DNA of 15,864 bases from NCBI GenBank assembly GCA_019100305.1, contig JAHRHW010000053.1, positions 1-15,864 on the forward strand. The letters are read 5' to 3'. This stretch comes from Candidatus Thiodiazotropha taylori. Its GTDB lineage: Bacteria; Pseudomonadota; Gammaproteobacteria; Chromatiales; Chromatiaceae. Of this stretch, positions 1 to 6,967 are shown one piece after another. How positions within the stretch are numbered: the first letter of the stretch is position 1; the number at the start of each line of letters is the position of its first letter. The position numbers were made by a program, and so were the translations under genes. Under the pieces are notes generated by a model. That model saw nothing but the letters and a program-made list of their open reading frames with translations, was not told the origin of the DNA and did not search any database.

Positions 1-933
1 CTCGACAGTATCAAGGAGCGTTGTGAAGTTCAGATCCAGCGCTTACAGGGTCTTATGGATGATCAGGCCGAGGAGTCGATCCGCTGGTATGAGACCCAGC
101 GCCAGAGCTTTCGCCTGAATCGCACCCCATTGGATATTGCGAATATCTTTCATGAGGTGATGCAGGCTCACCATGCGGCATGGATCTTTACCTCAGCGAC
201 ACTGGCGGTGGGTGACAGCTTTGATCACTTTGCCAACCAGCTGGGTCTGCAGGAGGCGAAGACCCACTGTTGGGACAGTCCCTTCGACTATCCACGCCAA
301 GCCGTCTGGTATGTCCCTCAGGGTCTACCGGAGCCTTCGGATATCAACTTCAATCGGACAGTTTCGGATCTCTCGCTGCCGATTCTCAAGGCGAGCAATG
401 GCAGAGCCTTTCTCCTCTATACCAGCCACAGAGCCCTGCAGGAAGCAGCACAATATCTGCAGGACAAGCTCGACTATCCGATGCTGGTACAGGGTACCGC
501 ACCACGCACAGAGCTTGTTGAGCAGTTTCGTGAACTGGGCAATGCGGTGTTGTTGGGGACATCCAGTTTCTGGGAAGGGATCGATGTGCGTGGTGAGGCG
601 CTCTCCTGCGTCATTATCGACAAGTTGCCATTTGCCTCCCCCGGTGACCCGGTATTGCAGGCCCGCATCGATGCGTTGCGACAGAAGGGGGGGAATCCCT
701 TTATGACCTTTCAGCTGCCCCAGGCGGCAATTGCATTGAAACAGGGGGCTGGGCGTCTGATCCGGGATGAGTCGGATCGGGGTGTGCTGGTGATCTGTGA
801 TCCACGCTTGTTGAACAAGCCCTATGGTAAAGTCTTTATTCGCAGCCTGCCCCCCATGACCAAGACCAGGGATCTGAGTGTTGTGCAGCGTTTCTTCTCA
901 TTGATGGGTGTACTGCAGAAACAGGCCGAGTAG
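1..933 (+). CDS. yoaA: ATP-dependent DNA helicase, DinG/YoaA family (C-terminal part, 5' end outside window)
   Basis: The reading frame is open from base 1, so the gene starts before the window; 310 codons are visible. The part present is the second helicase domain of the XPD/DinG superfamily 2. It shows TSATL (visible residues 64-68, motif III), LLYTSH (motif IV), a TSSFWEGIDV block (187-196, motif V) and QGAGRLIR (248-255, motif VI with its arginine finger). The ending with RSLPP and a TRDLSVVQRFF tail resembles YoaA more than DinG. By family knowledge this is a 5'-3' DNA helicase with an N-terminal iron-sulfur cluster; YoaA works in DNA damage tolerance with the HolC clamp-loader subunit. 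The Walker A/B motifs and cluster cysteines would lie upstream and cannot be checked. The family call is strong; YoaA over DinG is likely but not certain. Confidence 0.88.
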   Translation, partial: LDSIKERCEVQIQRLQGLMDDQAEESIRWYETQRQSFRLNRTPLDIANIFHEVMQAHHAAWIFTSATLAVGDSFDHFANQLGLQEAKTHCWDSPFDYPRQAVWYVPQGLPEPSDINFNRTVSDLSLPILKASNGRAFLLYTSHRALQEAAQYLQDKLDYPMLVQGTAPRTELVEQFRELGNAVLLGTSSFWEGIDVRGEALSCVIIDKLPFASPGDPVLQARIDALRQKGGNPFMTFQLPQAAIALKQGAGRLIRDESDRGVLVICDPRLLNKPYGKVFIRSLPPMTKTRDLSVVQRFFSLMGVLQKQAE

Positions 934-1021
934 TAGATCGGTTGGCGGGTATATTCTATGGGATCTTAAACCATAGACCGCTTCGAGTTGTCTATAAGAT
1001 CAATCCCTAAAGATCGTCGAC

Positions 1022-1174
1022 ATGAAGCTGCCTGATGATAAATTTCTACTGTTACTGATCATTCTGCTCGGCATTACACTGAGCGCCTTTCTGTATGGGA
1101 TTTTTCCCTATCCCTTTGGGCTGATTGTTCTATTAATCATGATCTTTGCCAGGTTGCTCTCTCTGCGCGGCTGA
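1022..1174 (+). CDS. Hypothetical 50-residue membrane mini-protein
   Basis: A short open frame begins MKLPDDKFLLLL and ends FARLLSLRG. Two hydrophobic stretches, about residues 8-25 and 32-46, are separated by a YGIFPYP turn. A short charged N-terminus and a basic C-terminus (R44, R49) fit a small inner-membrane hairpin with both ends in the cytoplasm. A purine-rich AAAGA lies 8 bases before the ATG, a weak but usable ribosome-binding site. It sits 88 bases behind the helicase gene on the same strand and ends 13 bases from the end of the convergent PAS/GGDEF/EAL gene. I do not recognise the family. The hydrophobic pattern and tight fit between two genes favour a real gene, but 50 codons can occur by chance. 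Confidence 0.5.
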   Translation: MKLPDDKFLLLLIILLGITLSAFLYGIFPYPFGLIVLLIMIFARLLSLRG

Positions 1175-1187
1175 GAGTTCAACGGCC

Positions 1188-4100
1188 TCAATTCATATCA
1201 TGATGATTGCGCATCAGTAGATCCATTTTTTCCAGCAGTTGTCGTTTCTTGTCGCGTATGCTGGTCAGCACATCTGTCAGATCATCTTTCTTACCCTGCT
1301 GCATTTGCTGTTGCAGCCACTTTGCCTGCTCATGCATCTGCTTATGCAGTTCGATAATCTGCTGATAGGCAGTGAGGTGGTCATAGCGTCTTCCGTCACT
1401 GTAGAGCCAGTCGCCGAACCGGCACTGATGGTGGTCCAGCACCGGAAAATCCATCTCCTCGCTTCGCACGGCCTCCTCCAGCGTGTTGATCCAGGCGCGG
1501 TGTTCACTGGCTGCAAACAGCAGCGAGAGGTCATCCCGGTTTAACCTTTTCTGATGCTGCCAGGTTTCGTAGGGTCGCCACTCCTTAACCCAATCGGGGA
1601 ACTCTGCGGCCGGCATGGGTTTGGCGATGCCATAACCCTGAGCATGATCGCACCCCAGTTTCAGCAGCAGCTCTCCATGTTCAGCCGTCTCCACACCTTC
1701 GGCAATGATGTTGCGGCGAAACGCCGTGGCCATGCCAAGTATGCCCTCCAGAATCGCCAGGTCATCAGGATCGATCAACATGTCCCGCACAAACGATCGG
1801 TCGATCTTGATGGTGGTGGCAGGCAGATGTTTGAGATAGGAGAGCGAGGAGTAGCCGGTGCCAAAATCGTCGAGTGCGAAGCTGACGCCGAATTCCAGGC
1901 ACTCATGAATGATCTTGGAAACATGATTCATATCATCCAGCGCGCTGGTTTCAAGAATTTCAAGCTGTAACCGCTCGGATGCAATAGCGGGATAGCGCTG
2001 CACGATCTTTTTCAGTTGATCCACAAAGTCTGTTCTCTGCAGTTGTCTTGCGCCGATGTTGACGCTGACAGAGGTCTTCAGTCCGAGTTTATCCCATCGG
2101 CTTAACTGGGCGAGTGCACTATCCAATACCCATTCACCTATCTCTACGGCCAACTCGTGGTCTTCAATGATCGGTAGAAAACTGATTGGCATCAACAAGC
2201 CCTGTTGCGGGTGCTGCCAGCGTATCAGCGCCTCAACACCAATCACCTGGCCGCTTCTCATGCTGACCTTCGGCTGGTAGTAGAGCTCGAACTCCTGGTT
2301 GAATAGGCCTTCTCTTATGCGTTGCAGATCCTCCTTCTTCCCCCTTAGGCTCCGATCATATTCCGTGTCAAAAAAACTGTAGCGGTTCTTACCCGCCAGC
2401 TTAGCCTGATACATGGCCTGGTCTGCCTGGCGTAAAAGTTGATCGCCTCCCACCTCTTCATCCTGGGGATAGAGGGTTACTCCGATACTGGCACTGACCT
2501 GTATCATCTGGTTCTGTTGCTGGATAGGCCGGATGGCAGCTTCCATCAGGCGCCGCAACATGGGATAGCAGGCTTCACGGCTTTCGATATCACTGAGCAC
2601 AGCAACAAACTCATCACCACCAAATCGGGCAATCGTATCCCCCTGTCGTAGCGCGTTCTCAAACCGCTTGGACATGCCGATAAGTACCAGGTCACCCACA
2701 TCGTGACCATAACGGTCATTGATCTCCTTGAAGCCATCCAGGTCGATATAGATTACCGCCAGTCTCTGTTCCCGACGCTTCTCCTGATGCATGGCCTGGG
2801 TCAAGCGGTCACTCAACAGGGCACGATTCGGCAGGCCGGTCAGTAGATCGTGGTTGGCGTGGTGTTCCAGTTGCAGTTGATGCTGTTTCTGCAGGGTAAT
2901 ATCGGTACAGACGCCGACCCAACGATAGGGTTTTCCATCCTGGTCCAGTAACGGTAAGGCATGATCATTCCAGTAGCGATAGCTGCCATCGGCATGCCGA
3001 ATACGGTACTCGTACTTGATCTCCTTGGTCGATCTACGGTGTAACTCGACGCTGTTCTGCATCAACTGCAGGTCTTCCGGGTGAATCAGTTGCAGCCATT
3101 TTTGCAGGTCGTCAGCAAGAAAGCCTTTTTTATATCCCAGAAACTGATCCACATCCCCGTACCACTTGAGTTCATCGGTGTTAACGTCCCACTCGTAAAT
3201 CAGATCATAGGCCGCCTGGCCTGCCATCCGGAAGCGCTGTTCGCTCTCCTTTAAGGCGTCTTCGGCCTGTTTCTGATCCGTGATATCGAGTGAGATGCCG
3301 CACAATGCGTAAGTGGTTCCGTCATCATGCCTGAGCGGCAGTTTGGTGGAGTGATAGATCGCAGTCTGGCCGGTTTGCGGTACCGTGTTGGTCTCCTCCG
3401 CGCGTATCGTTTCACCCTGCTGCAAAACTTTCTGGTCATTGATGCGTATTGCTGATGCGCTGCACTCATCAAAGAACTTTTCATCGCCATAACCGATAAT
3501 CTCATCCATCTCGGCATGCCAGAGGTCACGTACCCGCTGATTCGCAAACAGATAGTTACCCTCCGTATCTTTGAGATAGATGAAGGCATCAACATTGTCG
3601 AGAATTGTGCGCATCTCATGTTCGCTATTGATCAATTGCTCACGTACTCTTTCGATGTCTGTCAGATCCCGGGCGATTGCGATCAGGTATTTGATATTGT
3701 CTTGTTCTACCAGTTGGGCATTCACCTCCATCGGGATCAGGTGACCGTTTTTATCTCGGTAGTTACTCTCGTAGACAGAGGTTTTACTCACTTCAAGCCG
3801 CTCAATCATGTCATGCCAATGCTCTTTATCATCGATTTTTCCGTCAATCTCCCAGACATGCATCTGATGCAGGTCGGTGAGTCGATAACCGAGGCTGTTA
3901 TAGGCGGTAGAGTTGACATCCAGGAAAGAGCCGTCATTGGCATTGATGATATAGATACCATCATTGGATTGATCGAGTAGTTTTCGAAACCGTTCCAGCT
4001 TCTGTTCGGCGTTCTTCCTGTCGCTGATATCCTTGATATATTCGATGATATTGATGACCTGACCTGACTCATCCTTCACCGGATAGACTGAGAGTTCAAA

Positions 4101-5633
4101 CCATCCCCTCTCACCATTGTTCAGGGTGACTGGGATTTCATCGGTATTTGGCAGCCCGTTGCTGATGACTTCATGGCTTGGACAGGTATCGCAGAGCTCA
4201 TCCCTGTCACGGAAAATCTGATAACACTTACGGCCTGCCAAGGGCATAAGGTGTCGGTAGTGCTCCTCCATCCAGCGGTTGGCTCTGATGATGTTGTAGT
4301 CAGTATCCAGCACAACGATGCCATCCTGGATGGCATTAAAAACATCCTGCAGAAAAGTTTCACTATCCCGCAGTGCAAGTTCGGTCTGCTTGCGTTCGGT
4401 AATATCCTGGACGATACCTGAAAGTCTTTCCGGATTGCCTTGATCATCCAGTACCCGTTCGGCTTTGCAGTAGAGCCAGAGTTCATTGCATTCAGGTAGT
4501 TGACTCTTGACGCGATACTCCATCTCGTGTTTTTGGCCATTTTCGATGGCATTTTTCAACGAGTCAGATACCGCTGGCCAGTCTTCAGGGTTGACGATGG
4601 TCGAGAGGAACTCGGGGCCCACTTCCTGCTCAGGATTGAGACCGAGCATTTTGTAGATATCGTCAGACCAGAAGGCCTTGCCGGCCTTGATATCGATCTG
4701 CCAATAGCCGAGATGGGCCGTCTCCTTAGCCTCCTTATAGGCGCGACGGCTCTCTTTCAGAGCGGTCGCCATATGATGCTGTTCCGTGTTGTCAAAGATG
4801 ACGCCAGCCAATTTGATCGGATCACCGGCCTTGTTCTTGACGATCCTGACCAGGTCCAACACCCAGACAACGTCCCCATTCTGTTTGCGCATTCGATATT
4901 CGAATGTGTGATCCCTGCCTGCGTCGGTTTCAGCAGAACAGTATGCCCGGGCAAAGTCGCGATCCTCATCGACCACCATGTTGAGCCAGGACTGCATATC
5001 GATCCAGTCACTCAGAGGGTATCCCAATATGCGTTTCGCATTCGGAGAGACATAGTTGAACTGGCCGCTGCTTAGATCCAGCTCCCAGGTGATGGCATTC
5101 ACATTCTCCAGCAGGGAGAGATAGATACGGTTCTGCTTGCGTAGCGCATTTTCGGCCCGTTGGCGCGCGGTACTGTTGCGGAAGACCGCATGGACATAGT
5201 TGCCATCAGGTTCGTGAATGATGGTTGATGTCACCTCGCCGATCAGGATTTCACCGCTGCTGGTGATAAATTCGTTCTCAAACTTGATCTCTGTGTCCCT
5301 GGCAATGATCTTGAATGCTGCCCGGCTTTTTTCCATAACCTCAGGTTTGTCCGGATGCAGTTGTGAAATGTGCAGTTGGCAAAACTGTTTGTGTGAGTAG
5401 CCAAACAGTTTGCAGACAGCGGGATTGGCGTCGAGGATCTTTCCCTGCAGATCATGGACGATGATGCCGTCACCTGCCTGCTCGAACAGATTTCGGTACT
5501 TCTCGTTGCGTTTCAGGTCTTTGAGATTGGCTCTGGTGGTATGGAAAATCCAGAGGTAGATGATCAGTCCCAATAATATAAACAGGACAATCAGGAGTAG
5601 TGTCTGTACCGATGGAAAATAGAGATCAGTCAT
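1188..5633 (-). CDS. Multi-PAS diguanylate cyclase/phosphodiesterase (7 PAS-GGDEF-EAL-CZB)
   Basis: This 1481-residue protein is predicted to make and/or degrade the second messenger c-di-GMP at the inner membrane. One transmembrane segment lies at about residues 10-32. Seven PAS domains follow, starting near 43, 166, 304, 425, 548, 672 and 797. The GGDEF domain (about 925-1090) keeps an intact GGDEF motif at 1005-1009 and an RxxD inhibitory site (RQGD) five residues before it. The EAL domain (about 1110-1345) keeps EAL at 1134-1136, the VNIGARQL asparagine, ALDDFGTG, TIKIDRSF and AEGVET, so it looks catalytically complete. The last 100 residues match a CZB zinc-binding module, with H1378, C1404 (in HHQCRFGDW), H1430 and H1434. 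PAS4 carries a C470, C481-x2-C484 cluster. The ATG at 5633 was chosen; an in-frame TTG at 5687 would add 18 residues, and neither has a clear ribosome-binding site. Net activity cannot be told from sequence. Confidence 0.93.
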   Translation of the reverse strand: MTDLYFPSVQTLLLIVLFILLGLIIYLWIFHTTRANLKDLKRNEKYRNLFEQAGDGIIVHDLQGKILDANPAVCKLFGYSHKQFCQLHISQLHPDKPEVMEKSRAAFKIIARDTEIKFENEFITSSGEILIGEVTSTIIHEPDGNYVHAVFRNSTARQRAENALRKQNRIYLSLLENVNAITWELDLSSGQFNYVSPNAKRILGYPLSDWIDMQSWLNMVVDEDRDFARAYCSAETDAGRDHTFEYRMRKQNGDVVWVLDLVRIVKNKAGDPIKLAGVIFDNTEQHHMATALKESRRAYKEAKETAHLGYWQIDIKAGKAFWSDDIYKMLGLNPEQEVGPEFLSTIVNPEDWPAVSDSLKNAIENGQKHEMEYRVKSQLPECNELWLYCKAERVLDDQGNPERLSGIVQDITERKQTELALRDSETFLQDVFNAIQDGIVVLDTDYNIIRANRWMEEHYRHLMPLAGRKCYQIFRDRDELCDTCPSHEVISNGLPNTDEIPVTLNNGERGWFELSVYPVKDESGQVINIIEYIKDISDRKNAEQKLERFRKLLDQSNDGIYIINANDGSFLDVNSTAYNSLGYRLTDLHQMHVWEIDGKIDDKEHWHDMIERLEVSKTSVYESNYRDKNGHLIPMEVNAQLVEQDNIKYLIAIARDLTDIERVREQLINSEHEMRTILDNVDAFIYLKDTEGNYLFANQRVRDLWHAEMDEIIGYGDEKFFDECSASAIRINDQKVLQQGETIRAEETNTVPQTGQTAIYHSTKLPLRHDDGTTYALCGISLDITDQKQAEDALKESEQRFRMAGQAAYDLIYEWDVNTDELKWYGDVDQFLGYKKGFLADDLQKWLQLIHPEDLQLMQNSVELHRRSTKEIKYEYRIRHADGSYRYWNDHALPLLDQDGKPYRWVGVCTDITLQKQHQLQLEHHANHDLLTGLPNRALLSDRLTQAMHQEKRREQRLAVIYIDLDGFKEINDRYGHDVGDLVLIGMSKRFENALRQGDTIARFGGDEFVAVLSDIESREACYPMLRRLMEAAIRPIQQQNQMIQVSASIGVTLYPQDEEVGGDQLLRQADQAMYQAKLAGKNRYSFFDTEYDRSLRGKKEDLQRIREGLFNQEFELYYQPKVSMRSGQVIGVEALIRWQHPQQGLLMPISFLPIIEDHELAVEIGEWVLDSALAQLSRWDKLGLKTSVSVNIGARQLQRTDFVDQLKKIVQRYPAIASERLQLEILETSALDDMNHVSKIIHECLEFGVSFALDDFGTGYSSLSYLKHLPATTIKIDRSFVRDMLIDPDDLAILEGILGMATAFRRNIIAEGVETAEHGELLLKLGCDHAQGYGIAKPMPAAEFPDWVKEWRPYETWQHQKRLNRDDLSLLFAASEHRAWINTLEEAVRSEEMDFPVLDHHQCRFGDWLYSDGRRYDHLTAYQQIIELHKQMHEQAKWLQQQMQQGKKDDLTDVLTSIRDKKRQLLEKMDLLMRNHHDMN

Positions 5634-5913
5634 TAAATCAGAGCGCTGAGTGGTTGAGCCCGTGCAAAATGCTGAAATCCATTTCAAAACTGGATAGTAC
5701 GCCTATGTTCTAATGATAGCGTCTGCAGCAGGGAATTCTGAAAGATTAATTAATTTTATGCATATCAGTGTGTTGTGAGCTTCTTATGTTGCTTTGCAAC
5801 GAGAGTGCTAAGATCGCATCAGACCGGTCATAGGCGCAGGTCGTGATCTGTTCTCCGGATTGCACTCCGGGCAGGCGCTTAAGGTTTGTGGGCTTTCCAG
5901 TGAGACAAGAGTC
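5634..5913. other. Intergenic region upstream of the PAS/GGDEF/EAL gene
   Basis: No convincing gene is visible in this stretch. It should contain the promoter of the minus-strand c-di-GMP gene, but no clear -35/-10 pair stands out. Two small inverted repeats are present: GTTGC-TTT-GCAAC at 5788-5800 and CCGGA-TTGCAC-TCCGG at 5855-5870. Neither is followed by a T-run, so they are not obvious intrinsic terminators. The region does not resemble a riboswitch class that I can recognise. Confidence 0.4.
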
Positions 5914-5949
5914 AAAAAAATACCCTGGGCGGGGGATCCCCCAGGGTAT
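5914..5949 (-). terminator. Rho-independent terminator downstream of the bacteriohemerythrin gene
   Basis: A 10-bp perfect stem (ATACCCTGGG pairing with CCCAGGGTAT, 5920-5949) encloses a 10-base G/C-rich loop. On the minus strand it is followed at once by seven T residues (5914-5920). It lies about 120 bases behind the hemerythrin stop codon and ahead of the next minus-strand gene, so it should separate those two transcripts. On the plus strand there is no T-run, so it acts in one direction only. Confidence 0.85.
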
Positions 5950-6068
5950 GAAAAACGATAGGATAAGGATTATCCTGATTCACTGCATGACTGAGACAGG
6001 TTGCTATTCAGTCGATGTCACTATCAATTCGTTATGTTACTCAGGTATCCCAACGCATCTTATCGTAA

Positions 6069-6464
6069 TCAGTTGCTCAAAGCGGAGCTGTAGCTTTTGT
6101 CGATGACAGGGATATGGTGGTCCAGCCAGTTCTTGATAAAGACCATGGTGCCATCTTCTATTTCAGCTTCACCGGCATGAAACTTTTGTTGTAGGTCGGC
6201 ACAGGTTTGAACCAACTGCTTATGCTCCTCCTTGTGGGCATCCAGTCCTTTGTAGCCGCGCTCTTCCATTAAACGCTCCTCAGTTTCAAAGTGAACCACC
6301 ACGTAATCGATCAGATTGTCGAGAGTGGTACCAATTTCCTGGCGGGCACCGGTGGAGACCGCGTCGTACAGGGCATTTACACGATTGAAAAGCTCCTTGT
6401 GCTGTGTATCACAAACATCTACTCGGGTACTGTACTTTTCATCTATCCATTGCATTAAAGCCAT
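6069..6464 (-). CDS. Bacteriohemerythrin
   Basis: This 131-residue single-domain protein is a four-helix bundle with a non-heme di-iron centre that binds oxygen reversibly. The ligand set is complete: H22 (CDTQHKELF), H58 and E62 (VVHFETEERLM), H77 and H81 (HKEEH), H117 and D122 (HIPVID). The length is typical of stand-alone bacterial hemerythrins. A strong ribosome-binding site, GAGGAAG, precedes the ATG by about six bases. There is no signal peptide, so it is cytoplasmic. Family roles include oxygen delivery to oxidases, oxygen sensing and protection of metalloenzymes. It is transcribed toward the c-di-GMP gene, but a good terminator lies between them, so co-transcription is unlikely while related function remains possible. 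Confidence 0.93.
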   Translation of the reverse strand: MALMQWIDEKYSTRVDVCDTQHKELFNRVNALYDAVSTGARQEIGTTLDNLIDYVVVHFETEERLMEERGYKGLDAHKEEHKQLVQTCADLQQKFHAGEAEIEDGTMVFIKNWLDHHIPVIDKSYSSALSN

Positions 6465-6616
6465 GCTTTACTTCCTCTTTTAGGTTATTTCCATATCGAT
6501 GATTCATTAACTGAACATCTCTGTCGTTATTGCAGCCGGCTTTGTACAGGTGGCTTCGTTTATGGAATAGAAATCAGAAGCCGATCCCAACCGTCTTTCA
6601 AGACACAGCAAGGCGA

Positions 6617-6726
6617 TTCACTCAAGTTAATTGTTTGCTGTTTAGAGTGTCACGACTACCTGGCGCATTGCTGATCAAACTATTCAGAGTGACATTTAAT
6701 GAGTGGTTGTAGTCGTGTTGAGTGAA
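6617..6726. repeat. Interrupted inverted repeat (18-bp stem with a 25-base insertion in one arm)
   Basis: The right arm is 18 continuous bases at 6709-6726 (GTAGTCGTGTTGAGTGAA). Its complement is split into TTCACTCAA at 6617-6625 and CACGACTAC at 6651-6659, separated by 25 A/T-rich bases. All 18 positions pair perfectly. The two 9-base matches fall exactly side by side on the right arm, which is unlikely by chance. There is no T-run, so it is not a standard terminator. A structured RNA, a mobile-repeat remnant or a protein-binding site are all possible. Confidence 0.6.
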
Positions 6727-6881
6727 ACTGGGGCAACCACGAAATCCAGTAGATTTGCGGTGCTGGAATAGAGGGAACAGTTAGATTGGGTTTCCATTTT
6801 ACAATAACAATCCATGAAGTAATCTGCGTACGATTAAATGAACGATAACTTTTATATCCAATCCGCTATCGCGACGGGAAT

Positions 6882-6903
6882 CAGATTTTTAACTAAAAAT
6901 CTG
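6882..6903. repeat. A/T-rich near-perfect palindrome
   Basis: CAGATTTTT and AAAAATCTG pair around a four-base AACT loop. It lies 65 bases behind the dehydrogenase stop codon. It could slow polymerase in either direction, or could be an operator, but the stem is weak and lacks the usual G/C core of an intrinsic terminator. Confidence 0.4.
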
Positions 6904-6967
6904 CGCATGTAAAGCAGTTAAATTCTACACTGTAGCAGGTTGCTTAGTGGGCCTGAAAAGCACTGTT

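Larger units (their letters stand above)
6465..6967. other. 503-base non-coding region between hemerythrin and glutamate dehydrogenase genes
   Basis: No reading frame here has family resemblance or a good ribosome-binding site. The region must hold the hemerythrin promoter on the minus strand near 6465-6530 and the 3' end of the dehydrogenase transcript near 6900-6967. It also contains an interrupted inverted repeat (6617-6726) and an A/T-rich near-palindrome (6882-6903), listed separately. No standard G/C hairpin with a T-run was found for the dehydrogenase transcript. A small RNA is possible but not shown. Confidence 0.4.

Noticed and set aside
956..976. CTATGG/CCATAG inverted repeat after the helicase gene as a terminator
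   Set aside because: Only six pairs with a nine-base loop and no T-run on either strand.
4500..5075. Open frame of about 190 codons antisense to the PAS region
   Set aside because: The opposite strand encodes well-preserved PAS domains, and the product has no recognisable domain or start signal.
5634..6068. Possible c-di-GMP or other riboswitch upstream of the GGDEF/EAL gene
   Set aside because: I could not match the conserved core of any riboswitch class that I can recognise by eye, and the visible hairpins are small.
5843..6106. 87-codon plus-strand frame in the gap before the hemerythrin gene
   Set aside because: It runs through the intrinsic terminator hairpin and into the 3' end of the hemerythrin gene, and the product is cysteine-rich without any recognisable pattern.
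6530..6712. 60-codon plus-strand frame in the hemerythrin-gdh gap
   Set aside because: No ribosome-binding site and no family resemblance; it overlaps the interrupted inverted repeat.
6703..6740. GTGGTTG/CAACCAC inverted repeat
   Set aside because: Only seven pairs with a long loop, and it competes with the better 18-bp pairing at 6617-6726.
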